From assembly GCF_025770735.1 (NCBI RefSeq), contig NZ_JAODPB010000001.1:744001-808000 (forward strand): a stretch of DNA of 64,000 nucleotides, in the 5' to 3' direction. Shown piece by piece: positions 44,556 to 53,392 of the stretch. The notes under the pieces are model-generated. The model was not told the DNA's origin. It saw only the letters and a list, made by a program, of their open reading frames with translations, and made no database searches. This DNA is from Shouchella tritolerans. GTDB lineage: Bacteria; Bacillota; Bacilli; Bacillales; Bacillaceae_D. Numbering within the stretch: the stretch's first letter is position 1; the number at the start of each line of letters is the position of its first letter. The position numbers were made by a program, and so were the translations under genes.

Positions 44556-45788
44556 ATGAAACTAACTGCGACAATGCCTTCGGAGCGGATTCACGAGTTG
44601 GACATGATCCGGGGAATTGCCTTGTTCGGCATTTTAATGGCAAACATGATTGCTTTTAAAACGTTAGCTTTTACCGATGCAAGCTTTATGCTAGAAGGGA
44701 AAGCTTTGTCTGAAAACCGCTTGGACGCGAATGTACAGCTGTTTATTAGTTTTTTTGTAGACGGCAAGTTTTACCCAATGTTTTCTTTGCTGTTCGGACT
44801 TGGGTTTTATATTTTTTATACGCGCGTTTTGGCGAAAAACATGGCAGCAACACGGGTTTTTTATAGGCGGATCGTCTTTTTGCTTGTGGTCGGTCTTGTG
44901 CATTTGCTGCTCTTATGGTCAGGAGACATCTTGTATACATATGCATTAACAGCTTTGCTTTTGCCATTGTTCTTCAACCGCCAGCAAAAGACGCTAATTA
45001 CTTGGACGATCGCTCTAATGCTTGTTTCTGCAGCAGTGATGACATCCTACATGTTGTTTTTAGGCGTTAGCATGGAATTTAGCCTGAGAGAAGGGCTCAT
45101 GACAATGGATGACATTGCTGGCGATACAGCTAGTGCTATAGCAACAATGGCGAATGGCACCTATTTACAAATAGTAGAGTATCGCTTTTTTAATGAGTCA
45201 TTCTTTCAACTTTTTACCGTCATCTTTGTCATACCAGGAATTTTGCCGCTGTTTTTAATTGGCTTATCGATGGGGAAAGCAGGAATGTTCCATGACGTGA
45301 AAGCCAACTTAACACGCTGGAAAAGGCTGTGCTGGATTGGCTTTTTGGCGGGTTTCCCTCTTACGTTGCTCGAAGTGTCGATCAAATACAATTTAATCGA
45401 CATGAATCCTGTGTTTACACAAGGGTTGGCTGAGGGCATCAGAATACTTGCTGGCCCGTTGCAAATGTTGTTTTATGTATCAGCATTTGTGCTCCTTTTA
45501 CAGAAAGAAGCAGTGGCGCGTTTGTTCATGCCAATTGCTTCTGCAGGACGCATGGCATTGACGAGTTATTTGCTGCAAACGATTGTGGCAACGACCATCT
45601 TTTATGGGTATGGCTTTGGGTTGTTTGGCAGCGTCTCTAGCAGCCAAGGGTTACTCATTGCCGTTGCTATTTATGCTACACAAGTCGTACTTAGCCATTT
45701 GTATTTAAAAAAATGGAAACAAGGGCCCCTTGAAGCTTTATGGCGGAAATGGACATATGGCGGCGGGGCGGCAAAACGCACAGCATAA
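44556..45788 (+). CDS. DUF418-family membrane protein (YeiB-like)
   Basis: This 410-residue protein has about ten membrane helices. The N-terminal ERIHELDMIRGIALFGILMANM is the conserved start of this family, and the C-terminal DUF418 region includes SAGRMALTSYLLQTIVATTIFYGYGFGLFG. It resembles acyltransferase-3-type membrane proteins in layout; the function is unknown. AGAGGAG precedes the ATG, and a strong terminator overlaps the stop codon. Confidence 0.9.
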   Translation: MKLTATMPSERIHELDMIRGIALFGILMANMIAFKTLAFTDASFMLEGKALSENRLDANVQLFISFFVDGKFYPMFSLLFGLGFYIFYTRVLAKNMAATRVFYRRIVFLLVVGLVHLLLLWSGDILYTYALTALLLPLFFNRQQKTLITWTIALMLVSAAVMTSYMLFLGVSMEFSLREGLMTMDDIAGDTASAIATMANGTYLQIVEYRFFNESFFQLFTVIFVIPGILPLFLIGLSMGKAGMFHDVKANLTRWKRLCWIGFLAGFPLTLLEVSIKYNLIDMNPVFTQGLAEGIRILAGPLQMLFYVSAFVLLLQKEAVARLFMPIASAGRMALTSYLLQTIVATTIFYGYGFGLFGSVSSSQGLLIAVAIYATQVVLSHLYLKKWKQGPLEALWRKWTYGGGAAKRTA

Positions 45789-45822
45789 AGAGCCATTTGG
45801 GCGACTGCCCAGATGGCTCTTA
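45787..45822 (+). terminator. Terminator after the DUF418 gene
   Basis: AAGAGCCATTTGGGC and GCCCAGATGGCTCTT pair over 15 positions (one mismatch) around a GACT loop. A-rich and weak T flanks suggest use mainly through stem strength. Confidence 0.8.
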
Positions 45823-46009
45823 GCCTGAAAAGACATCCCTTTTACAACGATTTAGCTCCTCCTATATTCTGTACAACCCCATCGAGCCATACTGGACTAA
45901 CCTAAAAATCCGATAACATTTGAAAGCTACTGGAAGAACTTCTGACAAATTAAAGTCGATATTAAAGAAGGATTTGCCTTTCTAACATCGAAATTGTCTT
46001 AAAAAGCGA

Positions 46010-46023
46010 AACTTTTTAAAGTT
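46010..46023. promoter_or_regulatory. Candidate ROK operator of sugar cluster II
   Basis: The perfect 14-bp palindrome AACTTTTTAAAGTT, flanked by GCGAA/GAAAC-type repeats, lies 27-45 bases upstream of the ROK repressor. It is the only strong palindrome in this promoter region. Confidence 0.45.
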
Positions 46024-46067
46024 GAAACGAAAAGTGAGGTGGTGAGAAGATTAAGCCTCCAGTACAA

Positions 46068-47273
46068 TTGCATGAAGTCAATCGAATCAATGCGTTAAAC
46101 CTTATCCGCCTACACGGGCCCCTTTCCAAGAACATGATTGCCAAACAAATACAAGTCAGCCCAACGACGGCCGCAACGATTTTGAACAAGCTTATTGACG
46201 AAGGGTATGTGCAAGAAGAAGGAGTCGGCCATTCGACTGGAGGAAGAAGGCCGGTGCTTTACCGCTTTAATCCAGACAAATCGTTTATAATCGCCCTGTC
46301 GCTGGCAAACTCATCGGTTCGCATCGCCGCTTTGAATTTAGAGGGACATGTCCGCTCAGAACACCATGTACAAGTCCATTCGCTCCGTGGTGAAGCATAT
46401 ATCGATTTTATTATGAAAGCGTTATCCGAATTTATTGGCCGGCTTGAAAAGCTGGACGAATGTGTGGGCATTTCCATTGTTGTACCAGGAATTGTCCAAG
46501 CCGAACGAGGCATTGTATCTTATAATGCAAAACTTGACTTGTATGACGTCCATTTAAAACAAAAAGTGGAAGCGGCATTTGGTTTGCGAACGTATGTAGA
46601 CAATGACATGAATGCGATGATAATGGCAGAAAAGCAGTTCGGCACAGCGAGATATAAAGAAATGTTGTTTATTTCGGTAGGCGAGGGGGTTGGTTCAGGG
46701 TTGATCGTGAACGGCAGCATTTACCGCGGCTTCAGTGGCAGTGCAGGCGAAATTGGCCACATGTCCGTATTGCCTGGTGGCCCTGCTTGCCCTTGTGGCA
46801 ACCAAGGCTGCCTTGAAAACTATGTTAACTGGCCGGCTATTTATTCACGCATCCTCTCTGCCTGGCTCACGCAAGGCGTGAAAACGGCGATCATTGAGAG
46901 CGCCGCTGGGCGGCCAGAAGCAATCCAACCAACGGACTTCGTTGAAGCCGCTTGCGCAGGCGACCCGTTTGCGCTAACGGTTGTCGAGGAAATGGCAGAG
47001 TCTCTGTCGGTAGCAATTACCAATAGTTTGCACTTATTGAATCCGCAAGCGGTTGTGTTGACTGGGCCTCATGTGCAAAACAATTTGCCCTTGTTTGAAC
47101 GCCTTAATAAAAAAATCAACAGCCGGGCATTGAATCCGATTGCACGGCACATTGAAGTGAAACCGGCCTCTCTGGAAACAAATAAAGACATTCTTGGCGC
47201 GTTAGCAGTCTTGTTGCAATACGAAATGCAAGTCGGTAAGTATGAGTTGTTTTTACCTGAGACAAATGAGTAA
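46068..47273 (+). CDS. ROK-family repressor (NagC/XylR type) of sugar cluster II
   Basis: An N-terminal helix-turn-helix (INALNLIRLHGPLSKNMIAKQIQVSPTTAATILNKL) is followed by the ROK sugar-kinase-like domain. The ATP/sugar motif FISVGEGVGSGLIVNG and the zinc-binding CPCGNQGCLENYV are both present. The start is unclear: TTG 46068 has no ribosome site, whereas GAGGTGGTGAGAAG points to ATT at 46050 (adding Ile-Lys-Pro-Pro-Val-Gln), a rare start codon. It should repress the transport operon that starts 12 bases after its stop codon. Confidence 0.88.
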   Translation: MHEVNRINALNLIRLHGPLSKNMIAKQIQVSPTTAATILNKLIDEGYVQEEGVGHSTGGRRPVLYRFNPDKSFIIALSLANSSVRIAALNLEGHVRSEHHVQVHSLRGEAYIDFIMKALSEFIGRLEKLDECVGISIVVPGIVQAERGIVSYNAKLDLYDVHLKQKVEAAFGLRTYVDNDMNAMIMAEKQFGTARYKEMLFISVGEGVGSGLIVNGSIYRGFSGSAGEIGHMSVLPGGPACPCGNQGCLENYVNWPAIYSRILSAWLTQGVKTAIIESAAGRPEAIQPTDFVEAACAGDPFALTVVEEMAESLSVAITNSLHLLNPQAVVLTGPHVQNNLPLFERLNKKINSRALNPIARHIEVKPASLETNKDILGALAVLLQYEMQVGKYELFLPETNE

Positions 47274-47285
47274 GGGAGGCAAAGC

Positions 47286-48542
47286 ATGAAAAAAGCGATC
47301 GCTTTGGTAGTGCTAGTCGCAGCATTTTCGGTAGCAGGGTGTCAGAGCGAACGAGCAAGCCCTCGGCAGCAGACGCTTGATATTGCATTATGGGATGAAC
47401 AGGCAAAGCCGGCTGTTGACGAAGCAATTGCCGCTTTTGAAAACAAGCACCCAGATGTCCGTGTCAATGTGACTTATAGCCCTTACTCTCAATATTGGAC
47501 GACTTTAAGGACAAGCATAGGAGGAGGGGCAGGGCCCGACCTATTTTGGATGAATGCAGTCAATTTCCACCAGTATGCAGAGCCTGGCCTACTTCAAAGC
47601 CTCGAGCCATTTATTGCCGAGGACGAAACCTTTCAAAAACAGTACTACTATGAGAGCATGGTCGAACTTTACAGTTACGAAGGCGACCTATTTGGGGCGC
47701 CATACTTTGTCGATGCTGTGGGCTTGTTTTACAACAAAGCGCTTTTTGATGAAGCTGGCATCCCCTATCCAGATGAGACTTGGGACTGGAAGGACATCGA
47801 GCGGGTTGGCGCGCAGCTGACAGACGCTGATAAAGGGATTTATGGATACGCAGCGCCGATTGTCAGCAACCAGCGAGGCTATTACAATTACATCCACCAA
47901 GCGGGCGGGGAAATTGTTAGTGAAGACCAGGCGCATTCCGGTTTTGGTACTGCCGCCGCGAAAGAAGCATTTGCCTTCATAGAACGGCTGGTCGACCAAG
48001 GCATTTCGCCAGATATTAAGTCGCAAATTGAAAATGACCTCGATCAAATGTTTATGTCTGATAAAGTGGCTATGTACCCAACGCTCTCCGTTAGCGCTGC
48101 CTTGTTTCATGATGAAATGGGCAACAAAGTCGATGTCGCTCCATTGCCGAAAGGGAAAAAAGATGCTGTCATTCTTCACGGAATTAGTTGGACAATGAAT
48201 AAAAAAACGGAGCACCCTGAACTTGCCTGGGAACTAATCAAGGAGTTAACAGGCGAAGCAGGCAATGAAACGATTGCCAAAAGTGGCTTTTCCACACCTG
48301 CTGCGCGCTCCGCAGGCGATCTTTGGCTTGAATCGATCCCGGACATGAATTTGCACGTTTTTATCGCTGCGCAAGAAACAGGAGTGGCATACCCGGTTTC
48401 GAAAAACACAATGGAGTGGCAGCGGATGGAGCAAACGGAAATCCAAGGCGCTTTCCTTTCAGGAGAGCCCATTGACGATGTACTTGACCGAGTTGCAACA
48501 GAAATGGAGCGAATTTTGCGGCAAGGAGAAGAATCTGAATAG
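47286..48542 (+). CDS. Sugar ABC transporter substrate-binding lipoprotein (cluster II)
   Basis: This 418-residue family 1 solute-binding protein has a signal peptide and lipobox SVAGC (Cys about 20). It shows LDIALWDEQAKPAVDEAIAAF at the mature start, GPDLFWMNAVNF, and APYFVDAVGLFYNKALFDEAGIPYP. It captures a sugar for the permeases encoded next. AAGGGAGG precedes the ATG. Confidence 0.93.
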   Translation: MKKAIALVVLVAAFSVAGCQSERASPRQQTLDIALWDEQAKPAVDEAIAAFENKHPDVRVNVTYSPYSQYWTTLRTSIGGGAGPDLFWMNAVNFHQYAEPGLLQSLEPFIAEDETFQKQYYYESMVELYSYEGDLFGAPYFVDAVGLFYNKALFDEAGIPYPDETWDWKDIERVGAQLTDADKGIYGYAAPIVSNQRGYYNYIHQAGGEIVSEDQAHSGFGTAAAKEAFAFIERLVDQGISPDIKSQIENDLDQMFMSDKVAMYPTLSVSAALFHDEMGNKVDVAPLPKGKKDAVILHGISWTMNKKTEHPELAWELIKELTGEAGNETIAKSGFSTPAARSAGDLWLESIPDMNLHVFIAAQETGVAYPVSKNTMEWQRMEQTEIQGAFLSGEPIDDVLDRVATEMERILRQGEESE

Positions 48543-48554
48543 GAGGGAGATGTC

Positions 48555-49499
48555 ATGATAAGCGAAGCGGGAAAACCTCCGGGTATGGGAGCAACACCTA
48601 AAGCAGGGAAACGAAAAAGCAAAGCGGCAAAAGAGACGCTATGGGCCCTTTTGTTTATCAGCCCAACATTCATCGGCTTGTTTGCCTTTTATCTCGGTCC
48701 GGCGATTGCTTCATTTGCCCTTTCCTTTACACATTGGGATGGGCTGACGTCTCCTACTTTCGCTGGGTGGGAGAACTTCAGCGCGCTGCTCTCAAGCCCG
48801 GTGTTTATGCGGTCGCTCGTTAATACACTTCTTTTTATGCTTGTCGCTGTACCTGTTTCGGTGGCGCTTGCCACATGTATAGCCGTGCTGCTGAACCAAA
48901 AAATCAAAGGGATGGTTGTGTATCGCGCCCTTTATTTTTTGCCTGTCGTAACAATGCCGATCGCCGTCGGAATGGTTTGGAAGTGGCTTTATAATACGGA
49001 GTACGGTTTGGTGAACTATGTTCTCGGCTTTCTCGGTTTGCCTCAACCTGAATGGCTATTCGACCCGAATATCGCTTTGCTTAGTGTGATCGCCGTATAT
49101 GTTTGGATGACTGTCGGCAATAACATCATTTTAATTGTGGCGGGGCTCCAGCATGTGGACCCTACTTACTATGAGGCAGCAGCGATAGACGGAGCATCCA
49201 AACGCAGCCAATTTTTCCGCATCACATTGCCATTGCTGACGCCGACGCTGTTTTTTGTCGTCATTACAGCCATGATTAGTTCGCTGCAAGTATTTGATTT
49301 GATCTTTGTAATGATCGGCGATACGACGGCGCTAGTCGGCCCGCTTCGCACGATGGTGTATGGCGTTTATGAATCAGGGTTTATGTTTTCACAAATGGGC
49401 TACGCGTCAGCGCAAGCGTTCCTGTTGTTCCTTCTAATTTTGGCAATGACAGTAATGCAGTTTGCCGGGCAAAAAAAGTGGGTTCATTACGACGGATAA
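48555..49499 (+). CDS. Sugar ABC transporter permease, MalF/UgpA type (cluster II)
   Basis: This 314-residue permease has a basic N-terminal tail, about six helices and the EAA loop EAAAIDGASKRSQFFRITLPLLTP. It starts 12 bases after the binding protein gene, with GGAGGGAG before the ATG. Confidence 0.94.
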   Translation: MISEAGKPPGMGATPKAGKRKSKAAKETLWALLFISPTFIGLFAFYLGPAIASFALSFTHWDGLTSPTFAGWENFSALLSSPVFMRSLVNTLLFMLVAVPVSVALATCIAVLLNQKIKGMVVYRALYFLPVVTMPIAVGMVWKWLYNTEYGLVNYVLGFLGLPQPEWLFDPNIALLSVIAVYVWMTVGNNIILIVAGLQHVDPTYYEAAAIDGASKRSQFFRITLPLLTPTLFFVVITAMISSLQVFDLIFVMIGDTTALVGPLRTMVYGVYESGFMFSQMGYASAQAFLLFLLILAMTVMQFAGQKKWVHYDG

Positions 49500-49514
49500 T
49501 CAAGGAGAGGAGTG

Positions 49515-50333
49515 GTGGTCATCGTGAGAAAAGGAGTGATTCATCTTTTACTAATTGCTGGTGCCGTCATTATGGTCACCCCATTTTTGTGGATGGTGAC
49601 TACCTCATTGAAGACGTATTTAGAATCGATGCAAATCCCGCCAACAATTTGGCCGGAAACATGGCGTTTCGACAACTTTGCCCGTGTGTTTGAGAGTGCC
49701 GATTTCTTGCGTTATTATGCCAACACGATTTTTGTAACAGTGTTGCGGACAGGCGCACAGCTGTTCCTTTGTTCAATGGCAGCCTATGCGTTTGCCCGAT
49801 TGAATTTTCCGTTTAAAAACACGCTTTTTCTCTTGATTTTGTCGGTTTTGATGGTACCGATGCAAGTGATTTTGATTCCAAACTATGCACTATTGGCGCA
49901 ATTAGGCTGGATCGATACATTTTATGCCCTCATTGTGCCTGGCATGTTTAGCGCGTTCGGTGTTTTCCTGCTGCGGCAATTTTTTATGGGCATCCCGAAG
50001 GAGCTTGATGAAGCAGCGATCATAGATGGCTGTACGCACTGGGGCATCTATTGGCGGATTATTCTGCCCAATGCTAAACCAGCACTGGTGGCACTGGCGA
50101 TTTTTACAGTGCTTGCAGCTTGGAATGATTTTCTGTGGCCACTTGTGATGACCAATTCAGCTGATATGCGAGTCTTGTCGGTAGGGATCGCCAATTTTGA
50201 AGGGCAGTATTCAACCGAGTATCCGCTATTGATGGCAGCCGCGCTCATGTCGACTGTACCAATGCTGCTGATGTTTTTATTTTTACAAAAACATTTAATA
50301 GCAGGAATTGCACTAGGGGGAGTACGAAGATAG
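49515..50333 (+). CDS. Sugar ABC transporter permease, MalG type (cluster II)
   Basis: This permease of about 272 residues has six helices and the EAA loop DEAAIIDGCTHWGIYWRIILP. Several GTG codons crowd the start (49512, 49515, 49524); AAGGAG best fits 49515 or 49524. It pairs with the preceding permease. As in cluster I, no ATPase gene follows. Confidence 0.93.
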   Translation: MVIVRKGVIHLLLIAGAVIMVTPFLWMVTTSLKTYLESMQIPPTIWPETWRFDNFARVFESADFLRYYANTIFVTVLRTGAQLFLCSMAAYAFARLNFPFKNTLFLLILSVLMVPMQVILIPNYALLAQLGWIDTFYALIVPGMFSAFGVFLLRQFFMGIPKELDEAAIIDGCTHWGIYWRIILPNAKPALVALAIFTVLAAWNDFLWPLVMTNSADMRVLSVGIANFEGQYSTEYPLLMAAALMSTVPMLLMFLFLQKHLIAGIALGGVRR

Positions 50334-50377
50334 TATAGCAAGCCCATAAAAATCGATTGGACAAAGGGGATGGGAAG

Positions 50378-51394
50378 ATGGTTCGTGTAGTAGTTGTCGG
50401 ACTTGGAACGATGGGGGCGGTCCACGCTCGCAGTTTTGCAAAAATGGAACATGCAGATCTTATCGGCGTTGTCGATATTAACGAAGACCGAGCAGATACA
50501 TTTGCGAAAGAACTGGGTACATTGGGGTTTTATTCCTTTGCTGATGCGAAACAAGCGCTCGGGGAACGCATCGATGTAGTATCAATTTGCTTGCCGACAG
50601 ACTTGCATCCTTCCTATGTGAAAGAGGCGGCCAATATCGGCGCAGATGTCATCTGTGAGAAACCCCTCGCGCGTACGGCAAAAGCGGCAGAGGAGATCGT
50701 CCGATATTGCAAGAAAAAGGGAGCCAGATTGTTCGTCGGCCATGTAGTCCGCTTTTTCCCAGAATACCGAAAGGCAAAAGAAGTGGTTGAGGCTGGGCGA
50801 ATTGGCGATGTTGGTGTCGTCCGGACGACAAGGGGCGGCGCTTTCCCGCAAGCAAGCGAAAATTGGTATGCGGACTATGATCGCAGCGGTGGTGTTGTCC
50901 TCGATTTGTTGATCCATGATTTTGATTTTTTGCGTTGGACATTCGGCGAGGTAGAGCGAATATATGCGAAAAATATCGGCGGTGTGGCTGGCATCAATGA
51001 GCAGGCGAAAGAGTATGCGCTCGTATCGATTCGTTTTAAAAGCGGTGTGATTGCCCATTTGGAAGGGTCATGGGCCCATAAGCAATTTAGAACGTCGTTT
51101 GAGTTTGCCGGCCGCGATGGAATTTTAGCTTATGACAGCCAAAGCGCGCAACCGCTGATCGCCGAAAAAAGCGACGCAGGGAAAACGGGTGGTGTGGCTG
51201 TACCAGAAAGCCCACTCAAACAGTCGCCTTATGAACAAGAACTGTGTCATTTTATTGCGTGCATTGAAAAAAACGAACAACCCCTTGTTACCGCAGAAGA
51301 TGCGTACCGAGCAGTTGAAATCGCGGAAGCCGCTTTAGAATCGATTAAAGAGGATAAGCCAATCACGTTGCATTTGCAAACGGTGCTGTCATAA
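50378..51394 (+). CDS. Gfo/Idh/MocA-family oxidoreductase 1 (cluster II)
   Basis: This 338-residue protein has the Rossmann start VRVVVVGLGTMGAVHAR, the conserved CEKPLARTAKAAEEI and the catalytic-region LLIHDFDFLRW. The start is ATG 50378 with AAAGGGGA seven bases upstream. It probably oxidises the sugar imported by the cluster or its derivative. It is followed 21 bases later by a second enzyme of the same superfamily. Confidence 0.91.
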   Translation: MVRVVVVGLGTMGAVHARSFAKMEHADLIGVVDINEDRADTFAKELGTLGFYSFADAKQALGERIDVVSICLPTDLHPSYVKEAANIGADVICEKPLARTAKAAEEIVRYCKKKGARLFVGHVVRFFPEYRKAKEVVEAGRIGDVGVVRTTRGGAFPQASENWYADYDRSGGVVLDLLIHDFDFLRWTFGEVERIYAKNIGGVAGINEQAKEYALVSIRFKSGVIAHLEGSWAHKQFRTSFEFAGRDGILAYDSQSAQPLIAEKSDAGKTGGVAVPESPLKQSPYEQELCHFIACIEKNEQPLVTAEDAYRAVEIAEAALESIKEDKPITLHLQTVLS

Positions 51395-51415
51395 CGAGAA
51401 AGAGGAGGAGATGAA

Positions 51416-52420
51416 GTGAGAGTAGGAATAATCAGTTTTGCACACGGTCATGCCTATTCATATGCGTCGAGTTTACGGAACATAGAAAATGTCGAGTTGG
51501 TAGGGGTCGCTGATGACGACCAAGAAAGAGGCAAACAAGCAGCGAAAACATATGAAACGGCCTATTACCCTACCTACCAAGCGTTGCTTGCCGAAAAACT
51601 TGATGCAGTCGTTGTGACAAGCGAGAATAGTCGTCATAAAGAACATGCAGTGGCGGCGGCAAGAGCGAAAGCCGCTGTATTATGCGAAAAGCCTCTTGCC
51701 TCTACAGCAGAAGATGCTCAAGAAATCATTGACGTCTGCAACGAAGAAGGTGTGCTCTTGCAAACCGCTTTTCCAGTAAGGTTCAATGAAGCCGTTGCCC
51801 GTGCCAAACAGCGCATTGATGCGGGTGAATTTGGTGATATAGTTGCGATAAAAGGGACAAACCGTGGCAAAAATCCAGGAGGATGGTTCAATGATCAGGA
51901 GCTAGCAGGCGGCGGCGCGGTTATCGACCATACTGTCCATGTCGTCGATATTATGAGGTGGGTGCTGGATGATGAGGTGGCACAAGTATATGCAGAAGTA
52001 GACCAATTGTTTTCCGGAAACGGCATTGACGATGCTGGATTGCTGACATTCACCTTTGACAATGGCGTATTTGCCACGCTTGACTGCAGTTGGTCGAGAA
52101 ATGACCAGTTTCCCATTTGGGGCGACGTTACCATTGAGTTTATTGGCACGAAAGGGACATTAAAAGTGGATGCCCAAGGGCAAAAGTTTGATGTATTCCA
52201 TGGCAACGGGCTCAGCTACACGTATTGGGGGGACGACATGGACGATGGGCTTATACGCGACTTTATTGCTAGCGTCAAAACGAACCGGGCCCCATCCATT
52301 AGTGGAACTGACGGTTTGCGGGCGCTTGAAGTAGCGTTAGGCGCCTATGAGGCGGCTGCTACAAAAGAAGTCGTTGTCCTCCAGGGAAAGGAGAACGAAG
52401 GCAGTGAAAAAAGGGATTAA
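51416..52420 (+). CDS. Gfo/Idh/MocA-family oxidoreductase 2 (cluster II)
   Basis: This 334-residue protein starts at GTG 51416 (AGGAGGAG upstream) with VGIISFAHGHAYSYASSL, a variant of the Rossmann glycine motif. It then shows CEKPLASTAEDAQEI and the DHTVHVVDIMRWVL motif with the family histidine. The variant nucleotide-binding loop (SFAHGHAY) differs from its neighbour's GLGTMG, so cofactor or partner use may differ. The 3' end overlaps the isomerase gene in another frame. Confidence 0.9.
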   Translation: MRVGIISFAHGHAYSYASSLRNIENVELVGVADDDQERGKQAAKTYETAYYPTYQALLAEKLDAVVVTSENSRHKEHAVAAARAKAAVLCEKPLASTAEDAQEIIDVCNEEGVLLQTAFPVRFNEAVARAKQRIDAGEFGDIVAIKGTNRGKNPGGWFNDQELAGGGAVIDHTVHVVDIMRWVLDDEVAQVYAEVDQLFSGNGIDDAGLLTFTFDNGVFATLDCSWSRNDQFPIWGDVTIEFIGTKGTLKVDAQGQKFDVFHGNGLSYTYWGDDMDDGLIRDFIASVKTNRAPSISGTDGLRALEVALGAYEAAATKEVVVLQGKENEGSEKRD

Positions 52421-53252
52421 CCAATGGTGTTATCCACCGGAGACAGCGCTCAATGATGTCTTAAAATGGACAAAAGCAGCGGGGTTTGAGGCCATTGAGC
52501 TCAATGTCAGCCAACCAGGGGGAATCGGCTTGACGATGGATACGAGCCATGCAGAAGCAACGCAAATCAAACAAGCAATTGCGGCTCATGGACTAGAAAC
52601 GGACAGCCTTTCCACTGCCTTGCTCTGGGAATTCCCTTTGTCGTCAGCGGATAGTGCTGTCCAAGAGGAGGGCAAGCGCATTGTCCGCAAAATGTTGGAG
52701 TTGGCCTCTGCAATCGGGGCCAGTACGATCCTTGTCGTTCCAGGTGTTGTAACAAAGGAAACGCCTTATGATCTTTGCTATCAGAACAGCATTTCTGCTT
52801 TAAGAACATTATTGCCGTATGCGGAGGAACTAGGCGTCGCCATTGGAATTGAAAATGTCTGGAACCGCTTTTTGTTATCGCCACTTGAGATGAAGGCGTT
52901 TATTGATTCACTGCAATCAGAGTATGCTGGCGCTTATTTTGACGTTGGCAATGTACTGCCATTTGGTTATCCTGAACAATGGATCCGCATTTTAGGCAAG
53001 CGGATTTTAAAAGTTCATGTCAAAGATTTTAAAGAAACGATTGGGAACATCAACGGGTTTACAAATTTGTTTGCTGGTGACGTCGATTTTAAGAGCGTGA
53101 TTGCTGAACTCCAGGCAATTGGTTATAAAGGGGAAGTAACTGCTGAACTGACCCCCTACAAAGAGCATCCCTTTGCGCTTGCGTACGATACGGCGCGGCA
53201 ACTCGATGTGTTGCTCGGACGCCATTCTGATTATTCTCTCGACAGACAATAG
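52404..53252 (+). CDS. Sugar phosphate isomerase/epimerase, TIM barrel (cluster II)
   Basis: This 282-residue xylose-isomerase-like protein shows KGINQWCYPPE at the start, metal-ligand glutamates in IGIENVWNRF and VTAELTPYKE, Asp in AYFDVGNVL, and His in VHVKDFK. I use GTG 52404 (AAAGGAG ten bases upstream), which overlaps the dehydrogenase gene by 17 bases; the longer frame from 52347 lies wholly inside that gene. It is the last gene of the operon, followed by the hairpin in repeat copy E. Confidence 0.88.
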   Translation: MKKGINQWCYPPETALNDVLKWTKAAGFEAIELNVSQPGGIGLTMDTSHAEATQIKQAIAAHGLETDSLSTALLWEFPLSSADSAVQEEGKRIVRKMLELASAIGASTILVVPGVVTKETPYDLCYQNSISALRTLLPYAEELGVAIGIENVWNRFLLSPLEMKAFIDSLQSEYAGAYFDVGNVLPFGYPEQWIRILGKRILKVHVKDFKETIGNINGFTNLFAGDVDFKSVIAELQAIGYKGEVTAELTPYKEHPFALAYDTARQLDVLLGRHSDYSLDRQ

Positions 53253-53350
53253 ACAAACGCTCGCATTGAAGGTGTTCGACAACCTCAAACATGGAGCGCG
53301 ACCATCGCGCTCCATGTTGCAGCCTGTAGACAAGTTTTTCTATCCGTCTA
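53247..53350. repeat. Deleted copies (E) of the interspersed repeat around a terminator
   Basis: AATAGACAAACGCTCGCAT, then TGTTCGACAACCTCAA (53248-53288) are the two ends of the repeat core with the middle missing. Next comes the terminator ACATGGAGCGCG ACCAT CGCGCTCCATGT (53289-53317). Then CTGTAGACAAG joined to TTTTTCTATCCGTCT (about 53323-53348) is a second deleted piece of the repeat. Here the hairpin is single but flanked by element pieces on both sides. Confidence 0.65.
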
Positions 53351-53392
53351 GATGAGGTGATCGCTTTTATTTTTTCTCATGGAGTATGCCTG

